Of a DNA stretch of 64,000 nt, positions 54,495-62,022 are shown piece by piece (the first letter of the stretch is position 1; each line of letters starts with the position of its first letter). The DNA lies in assembly GCA_903858115.1 (NCBI GenBank), contig CAIOHR010000058.1:124001-188000 (forward strand), read 5' to 3'. The notes beneath the pieces were generated by a model, which did not search any database, was not told where the DNA came from, and saw nothing but the letters and a program-made list of their open reading frames with translations. Both the position numbers and the translations under genes were made by a program. Origin of the DNA: an uncultured Pirellula sp. GTDB taxonomy: Bacteria > Planctomycetota > Planctomycetia > Pirellulales > Pirellulaceae.

Positions 54495-54782
54495 CTAGGT
54501 GGATGGTTTCGTTTGCTCAATATCCTTGAGCGATCGACCAAGACGTTTGCGAGAATTCGGAGTGCCTGAGTTGCCGCGCGAAACGCTAGATCCATCGGCT
54601 TCGACGGTTTGTCCGATGCCAGGTGCTCCGATGGGCGAATTGCTAAATGACAGCAAAGCTGGATGCAGCTTTCCGGAATCTTCCGGAGTTCCGATCGTTT
54701 CTAATGCATCGCTAACGCCTTGGAGCACGGATTGGCGAACTCCATTGCGAATCCATTGAAATAGTCCGAGATTGTTAGCCAT
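54495..54782 (-). CDS. small protein, unknown function
   Basis: 95 residues. It starts MANNLGLFQWIRNGVRQSVLQG, an amphipathic segment, followed by a Ser/Gly-rich tail (GSSVSRGNSGTPNSRKRLG). No family recognised. The 11-nt spacing to the lipoprotein gene and the ATG start support it as a real gene, though it may be a short linker-type reading frame. Confidence 0.5.
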   Translation of the reverse strand: MANNLGLFQWIRNGVRQSVLQGVSDALETIGTPEDSGKLHPALLSFSNSPIGAPGIGQTVEADGSSVSRGNSGTPNSRKRLGRSLKDIEQTKPST

Positions 54783-55138
54783 GGTTTCATTCCTAGGTGG
54801 CGATGGTTCGGGTTTATACGTTTGATGAAACGGACTTTAGCAACTTGACCGACCTGGCTCTAGATGGAATCGGGGGTGTTTTTCTTTGACAAAGCCGCGA
54901 AAGTTCAAAGTATTGACACAGCCGACCAAAAGTTAAAGTAGTAGGCACATTCCATGTGCCGTCCACCTAAAATCCCTGCAAATCTTGAAGAGCGGACGGC
55001 GCGACGGAGCGTGCCTGCTGCTACTTTTTTTTGTTCTGACTTCTTTAGGTGTGACCTGACGTGTCCATGGGATGCCGATACTGAAGCTCTCGACGATTAG
55101 GACTTAGCGACAACCATTTCAAGCTACAGGATGAAGCC
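54783..55138. other. divergent intergenic region with a palindromic element
   Basis: About 355 nt. It contains the dispersed element described at 54936-55033. The remainder shows no clear gene. The WYL-like gene follows on the plus strand. Confidence 0.5.
54936..55033 (+). repeat. palindromic dispersed repeat, full copy
   Basis: Left arm 54939-54965 (GTAGTAGGCACATTCC then ATGTGCCGTCC) and right arm 54995-55025 (GGACGGCGCGACGGAG then CGTGCCTGCTGCTAC) are imperfect reverse complements around a 29-nt loop. Each arm also has its own small hairpin; GGCACATTCCATGTGCC is perfect. A run of eight T follows at 55026-55033, so it looks like a terminator on the plus strand, but there is no upstream plus-strand gene close by. 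It matches 24782-24823 over its left 42 nt. Confidence 0.8.
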
Positions 55139-55483
55139 ATGAGCACGACAGTTGCATTGCAAACAACGGACTCGAGTTTGCCTAGCCTCGCCAGTTACCC
55201 TAAGGCATCAGATGCGAAGGGATCGCGTACTGCTCTATTGATTCGTCGAGTTATGCAGCAGATCGACGATCTTGTATTGGTAATCGACTACCGAGACAAA
55301 GACGGCACAGTGACCAGACGGGTCGTAAGCCCGATTCGATTTGTAGCCGAGGACCGTTTCCTGGCGCTTTGTTTGTCCCGCGAGGAACCTCGCCAGTTCT
55401 ACCTGGATCGCTGCAGTAACGTTCGCGTGGATTTAGCGAACAATTACGTTATGCCAGTCGAAATCATGATTTGTGGTGGCTAG
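55139..55483 (+). CDS. small WYL-domain-like protein
   Basis: 114 residues. The core LVIDYRDKDGTVTRRVVSP, then FLALCLSREEPRQFYLDRCSNVRV, matches the strand order of WYL domains, including the Arg-x-Phe-x-Leu-x-Arg region of the ligand pocket. No helix-turn-helix is attached, so it is a free sensor-like domain, not a transcription factor. Partner unknown. The stop is 4 nt before that of the convergent gene. Confidence 0.6.
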   Translation: MSTTVALQTTDSSLPSLASYPKASDAKGSRTALLIRRVMQQIDDLVLVIDYRDKDGTVTRRVVSPIRFVAEDRFLALCLSREEPRQFYLDRCSNVRVDLANNYVMPVEIMICGG

Positions 55484-55487
55484 TGCG

Positions 55488-57422
55488 TTATTTTTTGTCT
55501 AGCACGAAGCTTTGGAGCGACCACCCTTCTTCTTCGGTATGCATGATGCCGCCGGAAGGCTGGAAATAGGTCCGGATTTCATCGAATGGAGGGAGCTGAT
55601 TCCCGTTGAGTTTTTGGGCTTGGTCTTTATTCTTGTTTTTGGGATCGAGGATGCGATCGACGATAGCTGCTAACACACTCTTCGATGCGTTGAGTTTCCC
55701 TTCACGAAAAAGATCGTACTGCATTTCGAAGGAGCGATCGGATCGATTGAACTGCATCACACTCAATTGATCGCTTCCGGCGACGGTACCGAGGATTGAC
55801 ATGACGCGTTCGACGTCGGGCTCTTTCATCAGCAGAGATTCCTCCGACTTAAGACGTTTTATCGCATCCTTGATCAGTTCAGCATCAGAGCCAAAAACAA
55901 AGTAACCATCCATAATAGTGATAGCCCAATGCTCGAGAAGAGGTTGGTCGTTCATTTCCTCTTCTTCCTCTTCCTTCTTGTTAGATTTCTTCGATGTATC
56001 GAATTCGAGAGTTACTTCTGCTTCTTCCTCATTCTTGAAATTCCAGATACGGTAGCCTTCAAAGTCGAGAGGTGTGGCATTGGGCTCGTTCTTGCCGTAG
56101 CGTTCGATCACTTTGTTCAGTTTCTTATCTGGGTCTTTTAGTTTAAATAGCACCAAGGAGCGTTTGCTTTCTGTGGTTACAGGTTTCTGAATCTCGGTGA
56201 CAATAAAAAGTTCGGAAGATAGATAGGGCAACACTTCTTTTTGAATGTCGATTTGAGGCCCTTGGACATCGTCTCGAATTCCCTCCATAACACCCTGGAA
56301 TGTTCCGTTACCGACATAAGCATCTACGAGAGGTTCGAATTTGGCAAAGGCATCCTTCAAATTCCAGGATAATCCAACGACCGATGCACTTTCTTTGCTG
56401 AGCCACGAAGGGGGCGATAGCCTTTCCACGTTTGGAAAATCGAGAATACCGACCGCTGGTTTGGTTGGCCTGGCGATCTTCACGAATCCATTGTGGAAAA
56501 CATCGAATCCATCTTCGGCGAGTTGGATATTGCCAGAAACGCATTGAATCGCGTCGAAGCCTTGTGTTTCCAGGATCTTGAGAAGGTCAGGATTTTTGGG
56601 CGTTCTTCCGCCGATTGCGCGCATCAGTTTCGCGATTCCAATGGGGCGAACGAAATACTCCACTTCGTATTTCTCATCTGTGTTTGCGACTTTTGTCTGA
56701 ACGTTTTTGTACAAGTCGAGGTTTGCTAAAGAGTCTTTGCGATCACCTGACTGCGAGCGAATCATTTCCGTCATGGTCGTTGCGTCGTCGGTGGCAAGCA
56801 ATGTGCCATTGCTAATTGCATAGTGCGATTCGAGCATTTTCGTTTCATTGGCAAGAGAAGGAGCCGTGTATTGTGTTACGCTGATCCCTTCGGTGGTCCA
56901 AGTTTTCGATGTTGCCTTTCTTTCGGTAAGTTGAGTGGCCAGTCGCTCGAGGAACTGTTCAGCTTTTTCTTTGCGGTCACCGATCTCAACTGACATGGCG
57001 ATCGAGTAAGGCTTTGTTCCTTCGCGTGCGATCCAACCTAGCGAGGTTTGTCCCGCAGCCAGTACTTCTAAGTCTTCCACCTTGAGGTTAAGCTGCCAGC
57101 CGGCTTCGCTGAACTTTGACTGAATCTCTTCTCGTTGAGTTTTCCAAAAGGCGGCCAGCTTTTCGTCTTTTGCTAGCTTTCCAAGGCCGGTCTTATTCCA
57201 TAGCTCGATGAATTCTGGAACATTGGGGAAAGAGATCAACGCCTGCGTGGTGTCCGGAAATACTTTGGCGGCTGGAACGGAGTCGCCGGCAAAACATTCG
57301 TGGGATTTCCACAGGGAGCCAGTCCATGGGAAGCCCAATGTGGAGTTGGCAGCCATGAGGCAAATCATGATAGCTCGACGCGTTCCGTGCGATCGGTTAA
57401 CTCTGGAAAATGAGCTTGTCAC
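55488..57422 (-). CDS. exported protein of unknown function
   Basis: About 644 residues with GTG start at 57422, preceded by a GGGGGA ribosome-binding site; an ORF start at 57587 would overlap the divergent gene's region. The N-terminus has a weak export signal (RRAIMICLMAANSTLGFPW). The chain has alternating helices and strands, two similar halves (VPEFIELWNKTGLGKLAKDEK; YVGNGTFQGVMEGIRDD), and a Lys/Glu-rich insert (KKSNKKEEEEEEMNDQ). It resembles DUF3352-type proteins in layout, but the assignment is weak. Confidence 0.6.
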   Translation of the reverse strand: MTSSFSRVNRSHGTRRAIMICLMAANSTLGFPWTGSLWKSHECFAGDSVPAAKVFPDTTQALISFPNVPEFIELWNKTGLGKLAKDEKLAAFWKTQREEIQSKFSEAGWQLNLKVEDLEVLAAGQTSLGWIAREGTKPYSIAMSVEIGDRKEKAEQFLERLATQLTERKATSKTWTTEGISVTQYTAPSLANETKMLESHYAISNGTLLATDDATTMTEMIRSQSGDRKDSLANLDLYKNVQTKVANTDEKYEVEYFVRPIGIAKLMRAIGGRTPKNPDLLKILETQGFDAIQCVSGNIQLAEDGFDVFHNGFVKIARPTKPAVGILDFPNVERLSPPSWLSKESASVVGLSWNLKDAFAKFEPLVDAYVGNGTFQGVMEGIRDDVQGPQIDIQKEVLPYLSSELFIVTEIQKPVTTESKRSLVLFKLKDPDKKLNKVIERYGKNEPNATPLDFEGYRIWNFKNEEEAEVTLEFDTSKKSNKKEEEEEEMNDQPLLEHWAITIMDGYFVFGSDAELIKDAIKRLKSEESLLMKEPDVERVMSILGTVAGSDQLSVMQFNRSDRSFEMQYDLFREGKLNASKSVLAAIVDRILDPKNKNKDQAQKLNGNQLPPFDEIRTYFQPSGGIMHTEEEGWSLQSFVLDKK

Positions 57423-57599
57423 CGATGTCCCCCTTTGGTTGCAAAATGTCTGAAAAGGCGAATAGTCAGTCTGAAACAAAGCGTGTATCGTATCGCAAAC
57501 CGCACGGTGTTGGGAACCCGGCTTTTCCCTTGGAGACCGGTTCTTTTCCCTTCTCGCGAAGTTAGTAGGCCAAATAAATTCTTTCAAAGTTGCTTCGAT

Positions 57600-58202
57600 A
57601 TGCCAAAAGACGAAGAAGTTTTAGTAGTCCCGGCTCGACTCCTGGATGAGTTAGGGGCATTCTCTGGTTTTCAGCAGAATGTGGAGCGATACCTGCCTGC
57701 CATTCTTGATCGATCGAACCAGTCCTTTCATCCTCGGAGTATCGTGGAGGACGATCCGTCTTTCAAGCAGTTGATTCCTTACATCATCCTAGAGTGTAGC
57801 GATGAGAATCATACCCAGTTGTTTCAGTACACGCGAGGAAAGGGGCAGGGGGAGAAGAGGCTTCATGCGTTGCGGTCTATAGGCATTGGTGGGCATATAT
57901 CGGTAGAGGACACTTCGGGGGATGATTGGTATGCCACGGGTATGCAACGCGAGTTAGCCGAAGAAGTCACGATCGAATGTGGAGGCCAGCAACGGATCGT
58001 CGGGTTGATTTACGATGATACGTCGGAGGTTGGACGCGTGCACCTTGGCATTGTGCACATCATGCAGCTTTCTTCTTGCAAAGTTAGCTCAGCCGAATTG
58101 GAATTGGAGTTTGCTGGCTTTCGGCAAATCGACACGATACAGTCCGAAATAGACCGCTACGAAACGTGGTCTCAACTTTGTATCAAGCATCTGTATTCGT
58201 AG
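57600..58202 (+). CDS. NUDIX-family hydrolase-like protein
   Basis: 200 residues; the ATG at 57600 is used because a TTG-type extension to 57435 reads into non-homologous sequence. The NUDIX core is visible: GIGGHISVED then, after a 7-residue insertion, GMQRELAEEV (the R-E-L-A-E-E helix). The N-terminal part (VVPARLLDELGAFSGFQQNV) matches a subgroup annotated as predicted phosphoesterase/MutT-like. Substrate not known. It is convergent with hemL. Confidence 0.8.
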   Translation: MPKDEEVLVVPARLLDELGAFSGFQQNVERYLPAILDRSNQSFHPRSIVEDDPSFKQLIPYIILECSDENHTQLFQYTRGKGQGEKRLHALRSIGIGGHISVEDTSGDDWYATGMQRELAEEVTIECGGQQRIVGLIYDDTSEVGRVHLGIVHIMQLSSCKVSSAELELEFAGFRQIDTIQSEIDRYETWSQLCIKHLYS

Positions 58203-58229
58203 TATGCATTTGTCGTTAGCTACGAAACG

Positions 58230-59564
58230 CTAATGGTTGGGCATAGAAGAGAAGTGTGATCTCGCTGCATCGATGGTGTGGCGGATGTCTTCAGAGGTAT
58301 GTTTGGCGCTCACGAACAAAGCTTCGAATTGGCTGCACGGCATGTAGACGTTTTGATCCATGAGCCCCCAAAAGTATGCCGCGAACCTTTTGCGATCGGA
58401 TCGGTCAGCAGAAGGCCAGTCCGACACAGGGTTGTCGTTGAAGAACAGGGTCATCATGCTTCCCACTCTTTGTAGTTGAGTGCGTATCCCAGCATCCGCG
58501 GCGGCTTGGCTAAGTCCGTTTGCAAGTTGAGTTGAGATTGTTTCCAGGTACTCGTAGGGTGGTTCATCCCGGAGCAATTCTAGTGTTTTCGCGCCTGCAG
58601 CGGTCGCCAGTGGGTTCCCTGAAAGTGTGCCAGCCTGATAGACCTTGCCCGCTGGCATGACGTTATCCATGATCGAGGCGCGGCCCCCGTACGCAGCGAG
58701 AGGCATACCGCCGCCGACAATCTTCCCGAGTGTTGTCATGTCGGGTTCGACGCCCCACACGGCTTGTGCGCCACCGTAGGCGACGCGAAATCCAGTCATG
58801 ACTTCGTCGAAGATCAAAACGCTGTTGTGTTTGTGCGTAAGCTCTCGAAGTGTTCGCAGGAACGGTTGCGTTGGCAGGACGGTGCCCATGTTTCCTACGA
58901 CAGGTTCCAAGATCACAGCCGCAATCGCATTTGGTTGTTCATCGAAGACACGAAGGATGGCATCGCAATCGTTGTAGTTCAAAACGATGGTATCTTGAGA
59001 AGTGCCTGAAGTGACTCCAGGCGAATCCGGGACTCCGAGGGTTGCCGCTGCAGAACCGGCGGCGACAAGCAGTGAGTCGACGTGTCCATGGTAGCAACCA
59101 GAGAATTTGACGACTTTGTCTCTTCCTGTGACACCACGGGCTACACGAATGGCGCTCATGGTTGCTTCGGTGCCACTGCTTACGAGGCGCACTCGTTCCA
59201 TGCTGGGAACCGCCGAGATGATGAGTTCGGCTAAGTGGGACTCCATTTCCGTTGGTGCTCCGAACGAAGTTCCTCGCGAAGCAGCTTGGCAGATCGCATC
59301 AATCACTTGGGGGTGGGCGTGGCCGAGAATCATCGGTCCCCAGGAGCCGATGTAATCGATATAGCGATTGCCATCGATGTCAAAAAGGTACTGTGCTTCT
59401 GCACGTTCGATAAATAGCGGGGAGCCACCCACGGCACCAAAGGCCCGGGCAGGAGAGTTTACGCCGCCGGGAATCAGTTGACGGGCGCGTTGAAATGCCC
59501 GAAGACTATTTTCTCTATTCACTATGGCTATCGTTTTTGAATACTGTCTAGTGTTTCTGATCAC
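58230..59564 (-). CDS. hemL: glutamate-1-semialdehyde 2,1-aminomutase
   Basis: Converts glutamate-1-semialdehyde to 5-aminolevulinate in the C5 pathway of tetrapyrrole synthesis, PLP-dependent. The 444-residue class III aminotransferase has IPGGVNSPARAFGAVGG near the N-terminus, SSGTEATMSAIRVARGVTG, FDEVMTGFRVAYGG and DMTTLGKIVGGGMPLAAYGG, whose Lys binds PLP. GTG is the start at 59564; an internal GTG at about residue 15 lacks a better ribosome-binding site. Good match to the family length. Confidence 0.96.
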   Translation of the reverse strand: MIRNTRQYSKTIAIVNRENSLRAFQRARQLIPGGVNSPARAFGAVGGSPLFIERAEAQYLFDIDGNRYIDYIGSWGPMILGHAHPQVIDAICQAASRGTSFGAPTEMESHLAELIISAVPSMERVRLVSSGTEATMSAIRVARGVTGRDKVVKFSGCYHGHVDSLLVAAGSAAATLGVPDSPGVTSGTSQDTIVLNYNDCDAILRVFDEQPNAIAAVILEPVVGNMGTVLPTQPFLRTLRELTHKHNSVLIFDEVMTGFRVAYGGAQAVWGVEPDMTTLGKIVGGGMPLAAYGGRASIMDNVMPAGKVYQAGTLSGNPLATAAGAKTLELLRDEPPYEYLETISTQLANGLSQAAADAGIRTQLQRVGSMMTLFFNDNPVSDWPSADRSDRKRFAAYFWGLMDQNVYMPCSQFEALFVSAKHTSEDIRHTIDAARSHFSSMPNH

Positions 59565-59603
59565 GGAGGGTCTATGTGCCCAGTCCGCTGGCCGGACCGC
59601 AGT

Positions 59604-59930
59604 TTACCAGCCCATCACCATATTCGATTCGATAATTCTACGCGCTTTTTCTAGATCGGATCCAGTTTCAGCCATGTAAAGACGGATTGCATGAAGTTTA
59701 TCACCAGACGATTTTGACAAGCAATCTCGAGCGATGGAGCACATGTCGATCGGTGTTCCGATGGAACCAAGCGCGGATTTGGAGATGACCCAAGAGCTGC
59801 GAGGTCGTCGAGTTAATCGAAGGATCGTATCGGTCGGATAGGCGTCGACCAGCGCGTCGGTAGCTGCAGGCTCATTGTCCGCCCACGTGATGAATATGTG
59901 TGCGTCGGTCTCGATTTCGTAAAGCGGCAT
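59604..59930 (-). CDS. small protein with ribosomal L7/L12-like C-terminal domain
   Basis: 108 residues from the ATG at 59930, which gives MPLYEIETDAHIFITWADNE; a longer start at 60104 adds an unlikely basic extension. The tail KLHAIRLYMAETGSDLEKARRIIESNM follows the pattern of the bL12 C-terminal domain (K-x-x-V/I-K-x-x-R-x-x-T-G-x-x-L-x-E-A-K). It lacks the dimerisation and hinge regions of real bL12, so it is not that ribosomal protein. Role unknown. Confidence 0.55.
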   Translation of the reverse strand: MPLYEIETDAHIFITWADNEPAATDALVDAYPTDTILRLTRRPRSSWVISKSALGSIGTPIDMCSIARDCLSKSSGDKLHAIRLYMAETGSDLEKARRIIESNMVMGW

Positions 59931-60170
59931 TGTGCATGAAGGGGTGTTAGAGTTTTTTCCGAATAACCGCCTGACGAAAACGAATAGTAACTGACCAGCT
60001 TTATTTGTCGAACTCCATTTTTCCTGATTGGCATTTGTGGGTAGTTTTTGAGCGGATCGGAGGGGTTTCGTGCGTCTTGGGACGGTTTTGCCGCGCAAAG
60101 TCACTCCAGTTTTCCCATCTTCGCCTTGTAAACCGTCTTGGTCTCAGGGCCGTTGAGTGAGGCCGTAGGG

Positions 60171-60199
60171 TTGACATTTTGGGGCGATGTCGATAGCTT
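60171..60199 (+). promoter_or_regulatory. possible promoter of nusA
   Basis: TTGACA at 60171-60176 with TAGCTT at 60194-60199, a 17-nt spacing. The -35 is consensus, the -10 weak. About 100 nt upstream of the nusA start. Only a suggestion. Confidence 0.3.
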
Positions 60200-60296
60200 T
60201 TCTAGATTCTTGCGCTTACTGGGTCGGTAGTGAAAACGGGGGTTCTGAGTTCACCGCCACCTCCGAAAAAGACCTATATACACTGCTGGCACCCGA

Positions 60297-61760
60297 ATGA
60301 ATCCTCAAGAACTGCTTCGAATAGTAGATTCGTTGCATCGCGAAAAGCAGATCAGTCCTGATCTCGTTATTTCCGCGATCGAATCTGCCCTCGTCACCGC
60401 TGCCAAGCGACAATTTGGCGAGGAAGCGGAGGTGTTGGTGAAAATTGCCCCAGAAGGAGGGCAAATTAGCGCTACCGTCAACGGGAAAGCTCTGAGCCAA
60501 GATGAAATTGGTCGAATCGGAGCTCAGACGGCAAAGCAAGTTATCATCCAGAAACTCAAAGAAGCGGAGCGAGACGCTCGGTTGGACGAGTTTTATACAC
60601 AGGTCGGCCAGCTTGTTACAGGTATCGTGCAGCGAACGGAACGAGGTTTGACTATCGTTCAGTTAGGCAATGTCGAAGCGATCTTGCCTCGTAGCGAGCA
60701 GATCCCTGGCGAATCGTACCACAACGGCTCCAGGGTGAGGGCCGTTATTTACGAGGTTAAGGCAGCAGGCAATCGTGTAAAGATTATCCTATCGCGATCG
60801 CACCCGAGTTTTGTACAACGGCTTTTCGAGCAAGAAATTCCTGAGATTTCAGATGGGGTGATTCGCATCAACGCCATCAGTCGAGAGCCAGGCTATCGCA
60901 GCAAGGTGGCGGTGAGCAGTTCAGATCAACGTATCGATTGCGTCGGCGCTTGCGTTGGAATGCGAGGAAATCGGATCAAGAATGTCACTAGCGAATTGGC
61001 TGGTGAGCGGATCGACATTGTGCGTTGGAGCGATGACCCGATGGTCTTGATTCCAAACGCGCTGCAGCCTGCAGAGGTAGAGCAGGTTCTTCTGTGCGAT
61101 ATGATCGGTAGGGCGATTGCTCTGGTGAATGACGAGCATTTGTCCCAAGCGATCGGTCGGTTTGGTCAGAATGTTCGATTGGCTAGCAAGCTTTGCAGTT
61201 GGGACATTGAAATCATGACCGCTTCGGAGCTCGAAAAGCAAATTGAGCGAGCGATGGAAATGTTTATGCGGATCGAGGGGATGACTGAAGAGATCGCCCA
61301 GCAGCTTGTAGAGCAAGGTTACTTGTCGTATGACGACTTGTCCGTGATCGAGCCTGATGCATTGATGGAAATGGGCAATTTGTCCGAAGAAGAAGTGGAT
61401 GCGATTGTTCAGCAGGCGGACGATAAAGCGGCTGAGCTCGAAGTGGAAGAAGAAGAAAGAAAAATCAAGGAAAAAGCTGACAAAGAGCGTCGAGCCACGG
61501 AGGAGCTTGAAGCAAAAGAGCGAAGCCAGGCAGCTGCAAAGTCTCAGCCTCCTGCCACGCCATCCCAGGAAGCTTCTCCTTCGGAATCGCTGACTCAGGA
61601 CGCGGTGATCAAGGACGCTGTGGTCAAGGACGCTGTGGTCAAGGACGCGGTGGTCAAGGACGCGGTGGTCAAGGACGCTGTGGTAGAGGTTGCTGCGAAT
61701 ACGGATGCTTTAAGCCCGCCAGAATCGACCAATCAAAATGGAGAAGAATCGCAAAGTTAA
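60297..61760 (+). CDS. nusA: transcription elongation/termination factor NusA
   Basis: Binds RNA polymerase and RNA in pausing, termination and antitermination. The 487-residue chain has an N-terminal domain (MNPQELLRIVDSLHREKQIS), an S1 domain (VGQLVTGIVQRTERGLTIVQL), two KH domains (GYRSKVAVSS, GACVGMRGNRIKNVTSELAGERIDIV), and one acidic C-terminal helix-hairpin-helix-like unit (LVEQGYLSYDDLSVIEPDALMEMG). Then comes a Lys/Glu-rich segment and six KDAVV-type repeats (about residues 435-464). rimP, which usually precedes nusA, is not present: the upstream gene is divergent. infB follows after 262 nt. Confidence 0.95.
   Translation: MNPQELLRIVDSLHREKQISPDLVISAIESALVTAAKRQFGEEAEVLVKIAPEGGQISATVNGKALSQDEIGRIGAQTAKQVIIQKLKEAERDARLDEFYTQVGQLVTGIVQRTERGLTIVQLGNVEAILPRSEQIPGESYHNGSRVRAVIYEVKAAGNRVKIILSRSHPSFVQRLFEQEIPEISDGVIRINAISREPGYRSKVAVSSSDQRIDCVGACVGMRGNRIKNVTSELAGERIDIVRWSDDPMVLIPNALQPAEVEQVLLCDMIGRAIALVNDEHLSQAIGRFGQNVRLASKLCSWDIEIMTASELEKQIERAMEMFMRIEGMTEEIAQQLVEQGYLSYDDLSVIEPDALMEMGNLSEEEVDAIVQQADDKAAELEVEEEERKIKEKADKERRATEELEAKERSQAAAKSQPPATPSQEASPSESLTQDAVIKDAVVKDAVVKDAVVKDAVVKDAVVEVAANTDALSPPESTNQNGEESQS
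61599..61688 (+). repeat. 15-nt tandem repeat within nusA
   Basis: Six units of GACGCKGTGRTCAAG type (GACGCGGTGATCAAG first, GACGCTGTGGTAGAG last), encoding DAVIK/DAVVK pentapeptides. Unit boundaries: 61599, 61614, 61629, 61644, 61659, 61674. Units 2-5 differ only at one wobble position. Confidence 0.95.
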
Positions 61761-61781
61761 TATTGAATTGAAGTCTAACGC

Positions 61782-61811
61782 AATCATGAGTGATACGGTA
61801 CGATCATGATT
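61782..61811. repeat. 8-bp perfect inverted repeat after nusA
   Basis: AATCATGA (61782-61789) and TCATGATT (61804-61811) with a 14-nt loop, 21 nt after the nusA stop. No T-run follows, so a terminator is unlikely; it may be an RNA-processing or attenuation stem between nusA and infB. Confidence 0.5.
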
Positions 61812-61943
61812 AGAAGTTGCGTTGGCGATCTTTCGAGATCGATTTGTCAATGGAATCAAGGCTTCGGCATGTGTCATGCGGGAGCCGTGGGAGGACCCAC
61901 AACCAACTTCGTGGGGGCATCCAAATGAAGTAATATACAGGTC

Positions 61944-62014
61944 GAGAAGGGCGAGTACTTCGGCTACCATTTGCCGAAGCTTGTACTTCTCCAAGGGTTG
62001 AGAACCCGAGGAAA
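61944..62014 (+). promoter_or_regulatory. structured leader and ribosome-binding site of infB
   Basis: A hairpin with inner stem CTTCGGC/GCCGAAG (61958-61964, 61973-61979) and outer pair GAGAAG/CTTCTC (61944-61949, 61986-61991). It is followed by GGGTT-GAG-AACCC (61995-62007), then the ribosome-binding site GAGGAAAG (62008-62015 region), 8 nt before the GTG start at 62023. The stems are placed to be able to mask the ribosome-binding site. Confidence 0.5.
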
Positions 62015-62022
62015 GTTGCTCA

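Noticed and set aside
57435..57599. Upstream extension of the NUDIX gene
   Set aside because: It overlaps the divergent gene's leader and gives unlike sequence; the ATG at 57600 fits family start.
61599..61688. CRISPR-like direct repeats
   Set aside because: Units have no spacers and are coding (DAVVK) in the nusA frame.
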